Assembly (NCBI GenBank): GCA_013347225.1
Contig: CP054595.1
Span: 4,832,415 to 4,896,414 of the forward strand
From: Candidatus Accumulibacter similis
Lineage (GTDB): Bacteria > Pseudomonadota > Gammaproteobacteria > Burkholderiales > Rhodocyclaceae
Length of the DNA stretch: 64,000 nucleotides
Direction: 5' to 3'
The position numbers and the translations under genes are program-made. A model generated the notes under the pieces. It had not been told where the DNA came from, did not search any database, and saw nothing but the letters and a program-made list of their open reading frames with translations. Shown here one piece after another: positions 30,519 through 41,165 of the stretch. Position 1 is the stretch's first letter, and each line of letters starts with the position of its first letter.

Positions 30519-31022
30519 ATGAGCAGCAAGTCCATTCCCGCCGGCTTTCAGCAGGTGCGCCGTGACCGCCTGCTGCAGGAAGAAGCCCACGACACCTACC
30601 ACAGCAAGGGCAAGCTCGCCGAGCCGACCGTCTGCCCGGAGTGCCATGCCGTATTCAGCCATGGACGCTGGCAGTGGGGCATTGCCGCGCCAGCCGACGC
30701 GCACCGGGTCCGCTGCCCGGCATGCCACCGGGTCCACGACCGTTGCCCGGCGGGCTACGTCGTCCTCGACGGCGACTTCCTGCAGGCGCACCACGACGAC
30801 ATCGTGCACCTGGTGCGCAACGAAGCGGAAAGGCAACGCGCCGAGCACCCCCTGAAACGCGTGATGGCTTTCGAGGACAGCGAGGCAGAGTTGAAGCTCA
30901 GTACCACCGACATCCACCTCGCGCGCGCCATAGGGGAAGCGGTGCATCACGCCTACCAGGGCACCCTCGAGTTCCACTACAACCCGCAGGAACTCCGCCT
31001 GCACGTGCATTGGTCACGTTGA
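30519..31022 (+). CDS. BCAM0308-family zinc-ribbon protein
   Basis: A 167-residue protein preceded by a strong AAGGAGG ribosome site. Two cysteine pairs, CPECH (near residue 39) and CPACH (near residue 66), form a likely zinc ribbon resembling NMD3/BCAM0308-type proteins. The C-terminal half, from about residue 120, includes STTDIHLARAIGEAVHHAYQ and a strand pair ending HVHWSR. Function is unknown. In other betaproteobacteria related proteins appear with stress genes (family knowledge, loosely held). Confidence 0.8.
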   Translation: MSSKSIPAGFQQVRRDRLLQEEAHDTYHSKGKLAEPTVCPECHAVFSHGRWQWGIAAPADAHRVRCPACHRVHDRCPAGYVVLDGDFLQAHHDDIVHLVRNEAERQRAEHPLKRVMAFEDSEAELKLSTTDIHLARAIGEAVHHAYQGTLEFHYNPQELRLHVHWSR

Positions 31023-31061
31023 ACGCCCGCCGGGCTGCGACCGCGTCGACCTCGGTGGCGC

Positions 31062-32534
31062 TCAGAAGCGCGTGTCGAGACCGTGCTCCGCCAGCTCGGC
31101 GGCACGCAGGACGGCGCGCGCCTTGTTCTGCGTTTCCTGCCATTCGGCAGCCGGATCGGAATCGGCAACGATTCCCGCTCCGGCCTGCACATGCAGTTGG
31201 CCATCCTTGACGATGGCGGTGCGGATGGCAATCGCCAGGTCCATGTCGCCGTTGAACCCGAGGTAACCGACGGCACCGGCGTAGATGCCGCGCTTGACCG
31301 GCTCGAGTTCGTCGATGATCTCCATGGCACGGACCTTCGGCGCGCCGGAAACGGTGCCGGCGGGGAAGGTCGCGCGCAGCACGTCGAGGGCGTCCAGTCC
31401 CGGCTGCAGACGGGCCTCGACGTTGGAGACGATGTGCATCACGTGCGAGTAGCGTTCGACGATCATGTTCTCGGTGAGCCGGATGGTTCCGACGCGCGCG
31501 ACACGGCCAGCGTCGTTGCGACCGAGGTCGAGGAGCTGCACATGCTCGGCACGCTCCTTCTCGTCGGCCAGCAGCTCGGCGGCCAGGGCCTGGTCCTCCT
31601 CGAAGGAGACGCCGCGCCGGCGCGTTCCGGCGATCGGCCGCACGGTGACCGTTTCACCCTCGAGGCGCACGAGGATCTCCGGCGACGCGCCGACGACATG
31701 GAAATCCTCGAAGTCGAAGTAGAACATGTAGGGCGACGGATTGAGCGAGCGCAGCGAGCGGTAGAGCGCCATCGGACTGGCGGCAAAGGGCTTGCTCATG
31801 CGCTGCGAGAGGACGACCTGCATGATGTCGCCCTCGGTGATGTAGCTCTTGGCCTTGACCACCGCCCGTCGGAACTGCGCCTCGCCGAATAGTGATGCCG
31901 CGGGGGGCGAGGACTGCGGCGTTTCGGGAGGAATGGCAACCGGTTCGCGCAGCCGGAGCAGCAGTTCGCGCAGGCGGGACTGAGCCTTCTGGTAAGCCGC
32001 CGGCACGCCGGGCTCGGCATACACCACCAGCGTCAGTTTGCCCGACAGATTGTCGACCACCGCAATCTCTTCGGACAGCAGGAGGAGAATGTCGGGAATT
32101 CCCAGCTCATCCGCCTTCTGCGATCGCGTCAGTCGGGTTTCGATGTAGCGCACGGTGTCGTAGCCGAAACAGCCTACCAGACCGCCGCAGAAACGCGGCA
32201 GGCCGGTGGTCGGCGCGGCGCGAAAGCGCTTCATGTACTTGCCGATGAACTCGAGCGGGTTGGTGTCGTCTTCGCGTTCGGCGATGCGGTTGCCGTTGAG
32301 TACCAGCACCTGATGCGCGTTGACGACGATTCGTGTCGGGCTGGCCAGGCCGATGATCGAGTAACGACCAAAGCGCTCGCCGCCCTGTACCGATTCGAGC
32401 AGATAGCTGTAGGGGGTATTGCCCAGCTTGAGGTAGATCGACAGCGGCGTGTCGAGATCGGCAAAGGTCTCGAGCGTGACCGGGATGCGGTTGTAGCCTT
32501 CGGCAGCCAGGCGATTGAAATAGGCTTCGGTCAT
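31062..32534 (-). CDS. trpE: Anthranilate synthase component I
   Basis: A 490-residue chorismate-using enzyme that makes anthranilate with TrpG. The feedback-binding LLESVQGGERFGRYS is near residue 40. The catalytic region contains VLSQRM, SPYMFYFDF, RPIAGTRRRG, VGTIRL, HIVSNVEARL and the final GYLGFNGDMD. The start at 32534 gives the standard N-terminus. It is preceded by gph and rpe on the same strand, but trpGDC is not directly downstream. Confidence 0.96.
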   Translation of the reverse strand: MTEAYFNRLAAEGYNRIPVTLETFADLDTPLSIYLKLGNTPYSYLLESVQGGERFGRYSIIGLASPTRIVVNAHQVLVLNGNRIAEREDDTNPLEFIGKYMKRFRAAPTTGLPRFCGGLVGCFGYDTVRYIETRLTRSQKADELGIPDILLLLSEEIAVVDNLSGKLTLVVYAEPGVPAAYQKAQSRLRELLLRLREPVAIPPETPQSSPPAASLFGEAQFRRAVVKAKSYITEGDIMQVVLSQRMSKPFAASPMALYRSLRSLNPSPYMFYFDFEDFHVVGASPEILVRLEGETVTVRPIAGTRRRGVSFEEDQALAAELLADEKERAEHVQLLDLGRNDAGRVARVGTIRLTENMIVERYSHVMHIVSNVEARLQPGLDALDVLRATFPAGTVSGAPKVRAMEIIDELEPVKRGIYAGAVGYLGFNGDMDLAIAIRTAIVKDGQLHVQAGAGIVADSDPAAEWQETQNKARAVLRAAELAEHGLDTRF

Positions 32535-32691
32535 CGGAACTCCACAAGGAAACACGCCGGCAACGGACGGGCTTCCTGCCGGTGTTCGCCTGCCGCCCTG
32601 CGCTCTGGTGCCACCGCGATCCGGGCCGCCGCACGCCGCTGTCGCTGCCCGTCGCGGCGGACCGGGGCCAGCGACCGTAGCGGCAGAATGT

Positions 32692-33378
32692 TCAGGCGTG
32701 AACCAGACGCTTCGCCGCCTCGGCGAGGGTCGAGACTATACCATCACAAGCCAGTTCGCGAACGTCGCGCCCTTCGTTGTAGCCGTAGGGAACGAGAAAG
32801 ACATGGCAGCCGGCCGCCCTGCCGGCGTGGAAATCGTGCACCGAATCGCCGATCATCAGCACGTCGACCGGCGACACGGCGAGACGACCACTGGCCCAGA
32901 GCAATGGCATCGGGTCGGGCTTCGGCCGCGGCAGGACGTCGCCGCTGACGATGACGTCGAAGTAGGGATAGAGGCCGGTGCGCTGCAGCAGGGGCAGGGT
33001 GAAGGCCTCGGCCTTGTTGGTGATCACGCCAAGCGGCAAACCGAGGGCCTTGAGCGCATCGAGACCCTCGCCGACGCCGGGAAAGAGCGCCGCATGGCGG
33101 CCGTTCTCGACAGTGTAGTGCCGCTTGAAGCTGGCCAGCGCATCGGCAGGCGGTGGCGTGGCATCGTCTGCCGCCGCCATCGACCCGGCGAGAACGCGCT
33201 TGACCAGATTGGGGATGCCGCGGCCGACATAGCTGCGGATCGATTCGACGGCGATCCCGGGGCGGTCCAGGTCATGCAGCATGGCGTTGGCAGCGGCATG
33301 CAGATCGAGCACGGTATCGAGCAGGGTGCCGTCGAGATCGATGAGCACGGCACGGACGGCAAGCGGGGGCGGCATCAT
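32692..33378 (-). CDS. gph: Phosphoglycolate phosphatase
   Basis: A 228-residue HAD-superfamily hydrolase that removes phosphate from 2-phosphoglycolate. The nucleophile motif is LIDLDGTLLDT (near residues 12-22). The later ITNKAEAF and GDSVHDFHAGRAAG motifs complete the HAD site. The ATG at 33378 overlaps the rpe stop; a second ATG directly follows. Its placement between rpe and trpE is a conserved betaproteobacterial order. Confidence 0.94.
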   Translation of the reverse strand: MMPPPLAVRAVLIDLDGTLLDTVLDLHAAANAMLHDLDRPGIAVESIRSYVGRGIPNLVKRVLAGSMAAADDATPPPADALASFKRHYTVENGRHAALFPGVGEGLDALKALGLPLGVITNKAEAFTLPLLQRTGLYPYFDVIVSGDVLPRPKPDPMPLLWASGRLAVSPVDVLMIGDSVHDFHAGRAAGCHVFLVPYGYNEGRDVRELACDGIVSTLAEAAKRLVHA

Positions 33379-34064
33379 GGATTCTCCAGTTGCGCGCGCA
33401 GGGCGGCGAGGACGCTGTCGTAGCGATTGGGATCGCCATCCCGGCCAGCGCCGTAGACTGCCGAGCCGGCGACGAAGGTGTCGGCGCCGGCGCGAGCAAT
33501 TTCGCCGATGTTGTCGACCTTGACGCCGCCGTCCACCTCGAGCCGGATGCGCCGGCCCCGCTCTCGCTCGTAGGCATCGATGCGGGCACGCACGGCGGCG
33601 ATCTTGGGCAGCGTCGACGGTATGAAGGTCTGCCCGCCGAAACCCGGGTTGACGCTCATCAGCAGGATGAGGTCCAGTCGATCCATGACGTGATCGAGAT
33701 GGGCGAGCGGTGTCGCGGGATTGAGCACCAGTCCGGCCTGGCAGCCGTTCTCGCGGATCAGCGCCAGCGTCCGGTCGACGTGTTCGGAGGCTTCGGGATG
33801 GAAGCTGATGATGTTGGCGCCAGCACGGGCAAAATCGGGAACGATGCGATCGACGGGCCTGACCATCAGGTGGACGTCGATCGGCGCCTGCGTCAACGGT
33901 CGGATCGCCTCACAGACGAGCGGACCGATGGTCAGGTTGGGAACATAATGGTTGTCCATCACGTCAAAGTGAATCCAGTCTGCACCGGCGGCAATGACGT
34001 TGACCACCTCTTCGCCGAGCCGCGCAAAGCTGGCTGAGAGGATGCTGGGAGCGATGACGTGCAT
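33375..34064 (-). CDS. rpe: Ribulose-phosphate 3-epimerase
   Basis: A 229-residue TIM-barrel metalloenzyme interconverting ribulose-5-phosphate and xylulose-5-phosphate. The signatures APSILSASFARLGEEV, WIHFDVMDNHYVPNLTIGP and LMSVNPGFGGQTFIP are present, with the catalytic Asp pair in HFDVMD and EVDGGV. It starts the minus-strand unit rpe-gph-trpE and is divergent from apaG. Confidence 0.96.
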   Translation of the reverse strand: MHVIAPSILSASFARLGEEVVNVIAAGADWIHFDVMDNHYVPNLTIGPLVCEAIRPLTQAPIDVHLMVRPVDRIVPDFARAGANIISFHPEASEHVDRTLALIRENGCQAGLVLNPATPLAHLDHVMDRLDLILLMSVNPGFGGQTFIPSTLPKIAAVRARIDAYERERGRRIRLEVDGGVKVDNIGEIARAGADTFVAGSAVYGAGRDGDPNRYDSVLAALRAQLENP

Positions 34065-34221
34065 GACGGGAACCTCGACGAGATGGAGCCTGATTCTAGC
34101 GCGAAAAGCCTGTCCGCTTTGGAGCGAGCACTCGGTCGGTGAGAGGCTGTCCGGCAGAGCTTGTCAGCGTCCCGAGTTTAGTGTGCAATGCCGGTTCCGA
34201 TCGTTCCGACACAGGGCAGAA

Positions 34222-34605
34222 ATGGCCGCCAGCAAGAAGTACGAGATCGCCGTCAGCGCTCTTCCGCAATACATTGCCGACCAGTCGGACCCCGCGCGCG
34301 ACCACTACGTGTTCGCCTACACGATCAGCATCGAGAATGTCGGCACGGTACCCGCGCAGCTGATTTCACGGCACTGGGTGATCACCGATGCCACCGGCGA
34401 GGTGCAGGAGGTGCGCGGGCTCGGAGTGGTTGGCCGGCAGCCGCTCCTGCAGCCGGGCGAGAAGTTCGCCTACACCAGCGGCTGCCAGCTCGATACCCCG
34501 GTAGGTACGATGCGCGGCAGCTACCAGTTCACCGCCGTCGATGGGCAACAGTTCGAGGCGGAAATCCCTGCCTTCACCCTTGCAGTGCCGCACGTCCTGC
34601 ACTGA
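34222..34605 (+). CDS. apaG: ApaG (DUF525) protein
   Basis: A 127-residue fibronectin-type beta-sandwich protein. It has RDHYVFAYTISIENVG, ISRHWVITDATGEVQEVRG and the glycine-rich GVVGRQPLLQPGEKFAYTSG, all typical of ApaG. It ends QFEAEIPAFTLAVPHVLH. The family is implicated in cobalt resistance and magnesium efflux in Salmonella, with unclear chemistry. Divergent from rpe, as in many betaproteobacteria; convergent with argJ. Confidence 0.93.
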   Translation: MAASKKYEIAVSALPQYIADQSDPARDHYVFAYTISIENVGTVPAQLISRHWVITDATGEVQEVRGLGVVGRQPLLQPGEKFAYTSGCQLDTPVGTMRGSYQFTAVDGQQFEAEIPAFTLAVPHVLH

Positions 34606-34669
34606 TCCTGCAAAGCGACCAACCGGCGCTCGCCGGCGGCTGGTTCAGGCTCATCCGCCTGCAACGCAT

Positions 34670-35908
34670 CTAGCTGCGGTAGTCGGCGTTGATCCGGACG
34701 TAGTCGTAGGAGAGGTCGCAGGAGTATACCGTGGCACTGGCGTCGCCGCGGCCGAGCGCCACGCGAACGGTGATTTCGGCCTCCTGCATGATCGCCGCGC
34801 CGTCCTCCTCGCGATACGAATCCGCCCGCCCGCCGTTCTCGGCCACCAGGATCTCCCGTTCGGCGCTGCCCAGCCAGACACGCACGCGGTCGACGTCGAG
34901 TTCGTCGAGCTCGGCGTAGCCGATGGCTGCCAGGATTCGGCCGAGGTTGGGATCGGCGGCAAAGAACGCCGTCTTCACCAGCGGCGAGTGGCCGATGGCG
35001 TAGCCGACGGTTCGGCATTCGCTGCGGTCGCGGCCACCTTCGACGACGATGCGGATGAACTTGCTCGCACCCTCGCCGTCACGGACGATCGCTTGTGCCA
35101 GCTCGCAGGCGACGGCAATCACGGCCTGTCGCAGCGCCTGGTAGCCCGGGTCCGTCGGGGCGCTGAAATCGACGCCGGCCTGGCCGGTGGCGACCAGGAT
35201 GAACGAATCGTTGGTCGAGGTATCGCCATCGACCGTGATGCCGTTGAACGACTCGTCGGCGGCTTCGCGCAGCAGATCCTGCAGCAGGATGGTGGCAACG
35301 CCGGCATCGGTGGCAACGAAGGCCAGCATCGTCGCCATGTTCGGCCGGATCATTCCGGCACCCTTGCTGATGCCGGTGACGGTCACCACCCTGCCATCGA
35401 CGCTGATGCGTCGCGATGCCGCCTTGGCCACCGTATCGGTGGTCATGATGGCGTGCGCCGCCGCATGCCAGTTGTCCGGACGCAAGTCCGCGATGCACGC
35501 CGGCAGCCCGGCCAGCAGCCGATCGACCGGCAGCGGTTCGAGAATCACGCCGGTCGAAAAGGGCAGCACCTGCCGGTCGGCGATCGCCAGCAGGCTGCCG
35601 AGGGCGGCGCAGGTTGCCGTCGCCGCCCGCCAGCCTGCTTCACCGGTGCCGGCATTGGCGACGCCGGTATTGATCAGCAGCGCACGGATGTCGCTGCCGA
35701 GTTCGAGATGCCGGCGGCACACCTGCACCGGCGCCGCGCAGAAGCGGTTGGCGGTGAACACGCCGGCCACCCGGGTGCCGCTGTCGAAAGCCAGAACCGC
35801 CAGATCACGACGATCGGGCTTGCGAATCCCCGCCTCGGCGACACCGAGGCGGACGCCCGCCACCGGCAACAGTTCCGAGGCGGCTGGAGTACGGTAATTG
35901 ACGGGCAT
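34670..35908 (-). CDS. argJ: Bifunctional ornithine acetyltransferase / N-acetylglutamate synthase
   Basis: A 412-residue enzyme that recycles acetyl groups in arginine synthesis. The autoprocessing site is MIRPNMATMLAF near residue 190, where cleavage before Thr creates the two chains and the nucleophile. KGAGMIRPN and DTSTNDSFI are further family marks. The motif usually written NTGNANAGTG reads NTGVANAGTG here, a single change whose effect is unknown. It lies between secA and apaG. Confidence 0.95.
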   Translation of the reverse strand: MPVNYRTPAASELLPVAGVRLGVAEAGIRKPDRRDLAVLAFDSGTRVAGVFTANRFCAAPVQVCRRHLELGSDIRALLINTGVANAGTGEAGWRAATATCAALGSLLAIADRQVLPFSTGVILEPLPVDRLLAGLPACIADLRPDNWHAAAHAIMTTDTVAKAASRRISVDGRVVTVTGISKGAGMIRPNMATMLAFVATDAGVATILLQDLLREAADESFNGITVDGDTSTNDSFILVATGQAGVDFSAPTDPGYQALRQAVIAVACELAQAIVRDGEGASKFIRIVVEGGRDRSECRTVGYAIGHSPLVKTAFFAADPNLGRILAAIGYAELDELDVDRVRVWLGSAEREILVAENGGRADSYREEDGAAIMQEAEITVRVALGRGDASATVYSCDLSYDYVRINADYRS

Positions 35909-36017
35909 GAAAACCTCGCTGGCGAAGGCGCAAGTGCGGCAGGCACAGGGCCGGGCGCCGCTGACCGCGATCGGCCGGCGCCGCTGTGCCGACCCTGCGG
36001 ATCAGCCGTGGCAGGAA

Positions 36018-38735
<2,718 letters not shown>

Positions 38736-39091
38736 TCTGGGAACGGTAGAGGAGGTTGCAGTTGAAGGGCGGACCCGAGCCAGGGGCCGGCTCGCCTCCG
38801 CGCTGTGAAGCGGGAGTGCCGTTCGCACTGGACCACCTGAGCGGCACGATGACTGCATCCAGGCCATCATGCGGCGCGCGGCATGGATACTACCTTCAAC
38901 ACTCGCCCGACGCAATTCTGGCGGCGCGGCGCCGCGCTTCCGCCTGCCAGCGGCAGCGGCCTGCAGCCCGCTGCCGTGCCTCCGGCAACAACCACCGGCG
39001 AGCTGGCACGGCAGCGCGCGGCACGCTTGCCACTTGACAAACATCGGTGCTTTAATGCTCCTGCAATCACCGTCGCCGGAGGAACCCGAAC
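38736..39091. other. Divergent intergenic region between secA and the CBS protein
   Basis: 356 bases with no convincing gene. Short plus-strand frames at 38869-39255 and 38883-39212 overlap the CBS gene out of frame and lack ribosome sites. The region should hold the secA promoter and contains the CBS-gene promoter candidate at 39027-39056. Confidence 0.5.
39027..39056 (+). promoter_or_regulatory. Candidate sigma-70 promoter of the CBS-domain gene
   Basis: TTGCCA (39027-39032) and TTTAAT (39051-39056) are separated by 18 bases. An overlapping TTGACA at 39034-39039 is a perfect -35 but has no well-spaced -10. The start codon is 36 bases downstream, behind a GGAGGAA ribosome site. Confidence 0.5.
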
Positions 39092-39691
39092 ATGCCCGAT
39101 ACGCGTTTCAAACCCCTGCCGTGGACCCGACTCCAGAGAGGCGTTCCCTGTTACCTGCCGAAAGCCGCAGCCCGCCCGTCGGTCGATATCCATTCGCCGG
39201 CACTGGCGGTGATGACCGATTTTCAACGCCAGCCGCCGATGACGGTGAGCAGTGACACCTCGCTGGAGGACGCCAACAGGCTCATGGCGGCCAGCCACGG
39301 GCACTACCTGCTGGTGGCCGACGAGCAGAGGCATCTCCTGGGCATCGTCACCGAAGCCGGAACGAGGGGCCACCGGCCGCTGGCCGCGGCGCACCGACTG
39401 GGCGTCAAACCAGCCGAATTGGTGGTTGGTGACGTGATGATCAGCAAGCATGACGACGCCGAGGTGATGCACCTGCGCGATGTCAGCGCGGCCCGGGTGG
39501 GCAACGTCCTCGCCGCCCTGCGCGAGCTGGGCTCGCCATTCTGCCTGGTGGTGGACCACGACGAGGAAGACCACCACGTGCTCTGCGGAGTCTTCTCGTT
39601 GTCCCAGATCGATCGGCAGCTCGGTCTCACATCCTCAACCGAAGAGATCGCGCAGACCTTCTCGCAGGTCGTCAGCTCACTCGGCCATTGA
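39092..39691 (+). CDS. CBS-domain protein
   Basis: A 199-residue protein with a CBS pair. The first CBS motif is MTVSSDTSLEDANRLM with YLLVADEQRHLLGIVT (about residues 50-88). The second starts near VGDVMISKHDDAEVM and ends HHVLCGVFSLSQIDRQLG (about 110-178). CBS pairs sense adenosine nucleotides and regulate attached or partner proteins. No catalytic domain is attached, so it is probably a stand-alone sensor. GGAGGAA sits upstream of the ATG. Confidence 0.88.
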   Translation: MPDTRFKPLPWTRLQRGVPCYLPKAAARPSVDIHSPALAVMTDFQRQPPMTVSSDTSLEDANRLMAASHGHYLLVADEQRHLLGIVTEAGTRGHRPLAAAHRLGVKPAELVVGDVMISKHDDAEVMHLRDVSAARVGNVLAALRELGSPFCLVVDHDEEDHHVLCGVFSLSQIDRQLGLTSSTEEIAQTFSQVVSSLGH

Positions 39692-39939
39692 GCGGCGTGC
39701 CGCCGCCGACACGCCGGCGCGACGCCGCTGCAACGACTGCCCGCGGGCCATCGCCGAGCGGGTGCGGTGCGTTCGCCTGCCGCTTGCTGCCGGCCAGGCA
39801 ACCCGGCCGCGAGGCGGATCACGGCTGCTGCCGCGGTTCTCGGGAAGGGATTGGTGGCCGCCCTGCCGGGCGGCATTGCGTCCGGATTCCGTACAGGCTC
39901 CGGCAAACCCTGCCATGACCACCTGAGCGATCGAATTCG

Positions 39940-40016
39940 TGGCACGCCCGAGACGATTCGAACGTCCGACCCCTGCCTTCGGAGGGCAGTACTCTATCCA
40001 ACTGAGCTACGGGCGC
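39940..40016 (-). tRNA. tRNA-Arg (anticodon CCG)
   Basis: A complete 77-base cloverleaf on the minus strand. The acceptor stem GCGCCCG pairs with CGGGCGT, then the discriminator G and an encoded CCA (39942-39940). The D arm is GCTC-AGTTGGATA-GAGT, the anticodon arm CTGCC-CTCCGAA-GGCAG with CCG, and the T arm has TTCGAAT. It reads CGG codons, frequent in this GC-rich genome. Confidence 0.96.
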
Positions 40017-40070
40017 GTGCAGGGCAGGAAGCTTAACCGGTTTGTCCCGGCTAGTCCAGCCCGCGACCAC

Positions 40071-40099
40071 TTCTGGACGGCGCCAAACGGCGGTAGAAT
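40071..40099 (+). promoter_or_regulatory. Candidate promoter of the cytochrome c gene
   Basis: TAGAAT (40094-40099) is a good -10 hexamer. TTCTGG (40071-40076), 17 bases upstream, is a poor -35. The ATG is 36 bases downstream. Confidence 0.4.
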
Positions 40100-40134
40100 A
40101 CGGGCTTTGACCAGCACACCACCAAGGACTTGGC

Positions 40135-40581
40135 ATGGCTCAGCAGCAATCCTCCTCGCGTTTGATTCTCGTGGTCACCATCGTCGTCGCGATCGTCCTG
40201 ATCGTCGTCATCTGGCCGCTGTCCCTGATCGGCAAGGGTCAAGTCATGCCCCGCTCTGCGGATGACGCCGACGGGCGCATCCAGCCGGTGGCGAAGGTGG
40301 AGCTGGCGAAGCCGGCGGCCGCCAAGTCCGATGGCAAGCCACGCGACGGGGCGACCGTCTACCAGTCGGTATGCATGGCCTGTCACGCCAGCGGCGCGGC
40401 CGGTGCGCCAAAGGCCGGCGACAAGGCTGCCTGGGCACCGCGCATCGCGACGGGGACGGCCGCGCTGATCAACAGCGTCACCAACGGCAAGGGCGCCATG
40501 CCGCCGAAGGGAGGTGGCGCCGATCTCACCGACGGCGAGATCAAGGCAGCAGTGGAACACCTCGTCGGACTCGCCAAGTAA
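40135..40581 (+). CDS. Membrane-anchored class I cytochrome c (cytochrome c5-like)
   Basis: A 148-residue protein. One N-terminal membrane helix (about residues 9-31, LILVVTIVVAIVLIVVIWPL) anchors it with the haem domain in the periplasm. The haem-binding site is CMACH near residue 81, and the distal Met ligand is in AMPPKGGG near residue 122. It ends DGEIKAAVEHLVGLAK, typical of cytochrome c5. Role: small electron carrier; its partners are not evident from the neighbours. A strong bidirectional terminator follows. Confidence 0.9.
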   Translation: MAQQQSSSRLILVVTIVVAIVLIVVIWPLSLIGKGQVMPRSADDADGRIQPVAKVELAKPAAAKSDGKPRDGATVYQSVCMACHASGAAGAPKAGDKAAWAPRIATGTAALINSVTNGKGAMPPKGGGADLTDGEIKAAVEHLVGLAK

Positions 40582-40597
40582 CCTCGGCCGGGGCAGC

Positions 40598-40630
40598 AGG
40601 AAAAAGGAGGCCGGCGGCCTCCTTTTTCCT
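40598..40630. terminator. Bidirectional terminator with perfect 15-bp stem
   Basis: The 15 bases at 40598-40612 pair perfectly with 40616-40630 around the loop GGC. The stem base is A-rich on the left and T-rich on the right, so a U-run follows the GC core in both directions. It serves the convergent cytochrome c gene (plus) and the Ala-rich secreted protein gene (minus). Confidence 0.9.
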
Positions 40631-40684
40631 CGTGCTCCCAGTCGGCGCCGCTGCCGTGCAACGGCGCTTGCGGCACCGATGTCC

Positions 40685-41008
40685 TTACTTGCCTGCTGCC
40701 GGAGCGGCACCGGTGGTGGCGGCGGGAGTGGGCGTCGTCGCGGCGGGAGCAGCCTCGGCCTTCTTCGCCTTCGGTTTCGCCTGCGTCGTCTTGTCTACCG
40801 CGACGGCTTCGGTCTTCGCCGGCGTCGCGGTCGTCGCGCTGCCGGCAGCCGCAGCCGGGGTGGCGGCGGCAGGAGCTGGCGCGGCTGCGACCTGCGCCGC
40901 CGGCTTGGCGACCTCGACCGGTTTCGCCGGGCTGGTGGCGGTGCCCTGGGCAAGGGCGGCGGTACCGAAAGCAGCGGCGACGGCGAGGGCGATGATGTTC
41001 TTCAGCAT
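40685..41008 (-). CDS. Ala/Pro/Lys-rich secreted protein, function unknown
   Basis: A 107-residue protein with a clear signal peptide, MLKNIIALAVAAAFGTAALA, cleaved before Q. The mature part is low-complexity: Ala, Pro, Thr and Lys with no Cys or aromatic residues (e.g. TQAKPKAKKAEAAPAATT). It is predicted to be disordered and periplasmic. AAGGAGATCATC precedes the ATG at 41008, supporting this start over the longer frame. The signal peptide resembles those of the window's porins. No function is assigned. Confidence 0.75.
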   Translation of the reverse strand: MLKNIIALAVAAAFGTAALAQGTATSPAKPVEVAKPAAQVAAAPAPAAATPAAAAGSATTATPAKTEAVAVDKTTQAKPKAKKAEAAPAATTPTPAATTGAAPAAGK

Positions 41009-41165
41009 GATGATCTCCTTGAGTTGATTGGGGTTTGCTCGGCCGAGCCAGGGAACTGTCGTTTGATCCTGCGGCCTTGCACCGATCAACGCGGTGGCTC
41101 ACGCATTCGATGTCAGCAGTTGCGTAACGCGCTGTAACGCCCTTTGCCCCGCCGCCGCAGCCCAC

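Noticed and set aside
38883..39212. 109-codon plus-strand frame upstream of the CBS gene
   Set aside because: It overlaps the CBS gene out of frame, has no ribosome site and has unusual composition.
39939..40265. Open reading frame overlapping the tRNA-Arg gene
   Set aside because: It reads the antisense of the tRNA (ARPRRFERPTPAFGG-type artefact) and has no ribosome site.
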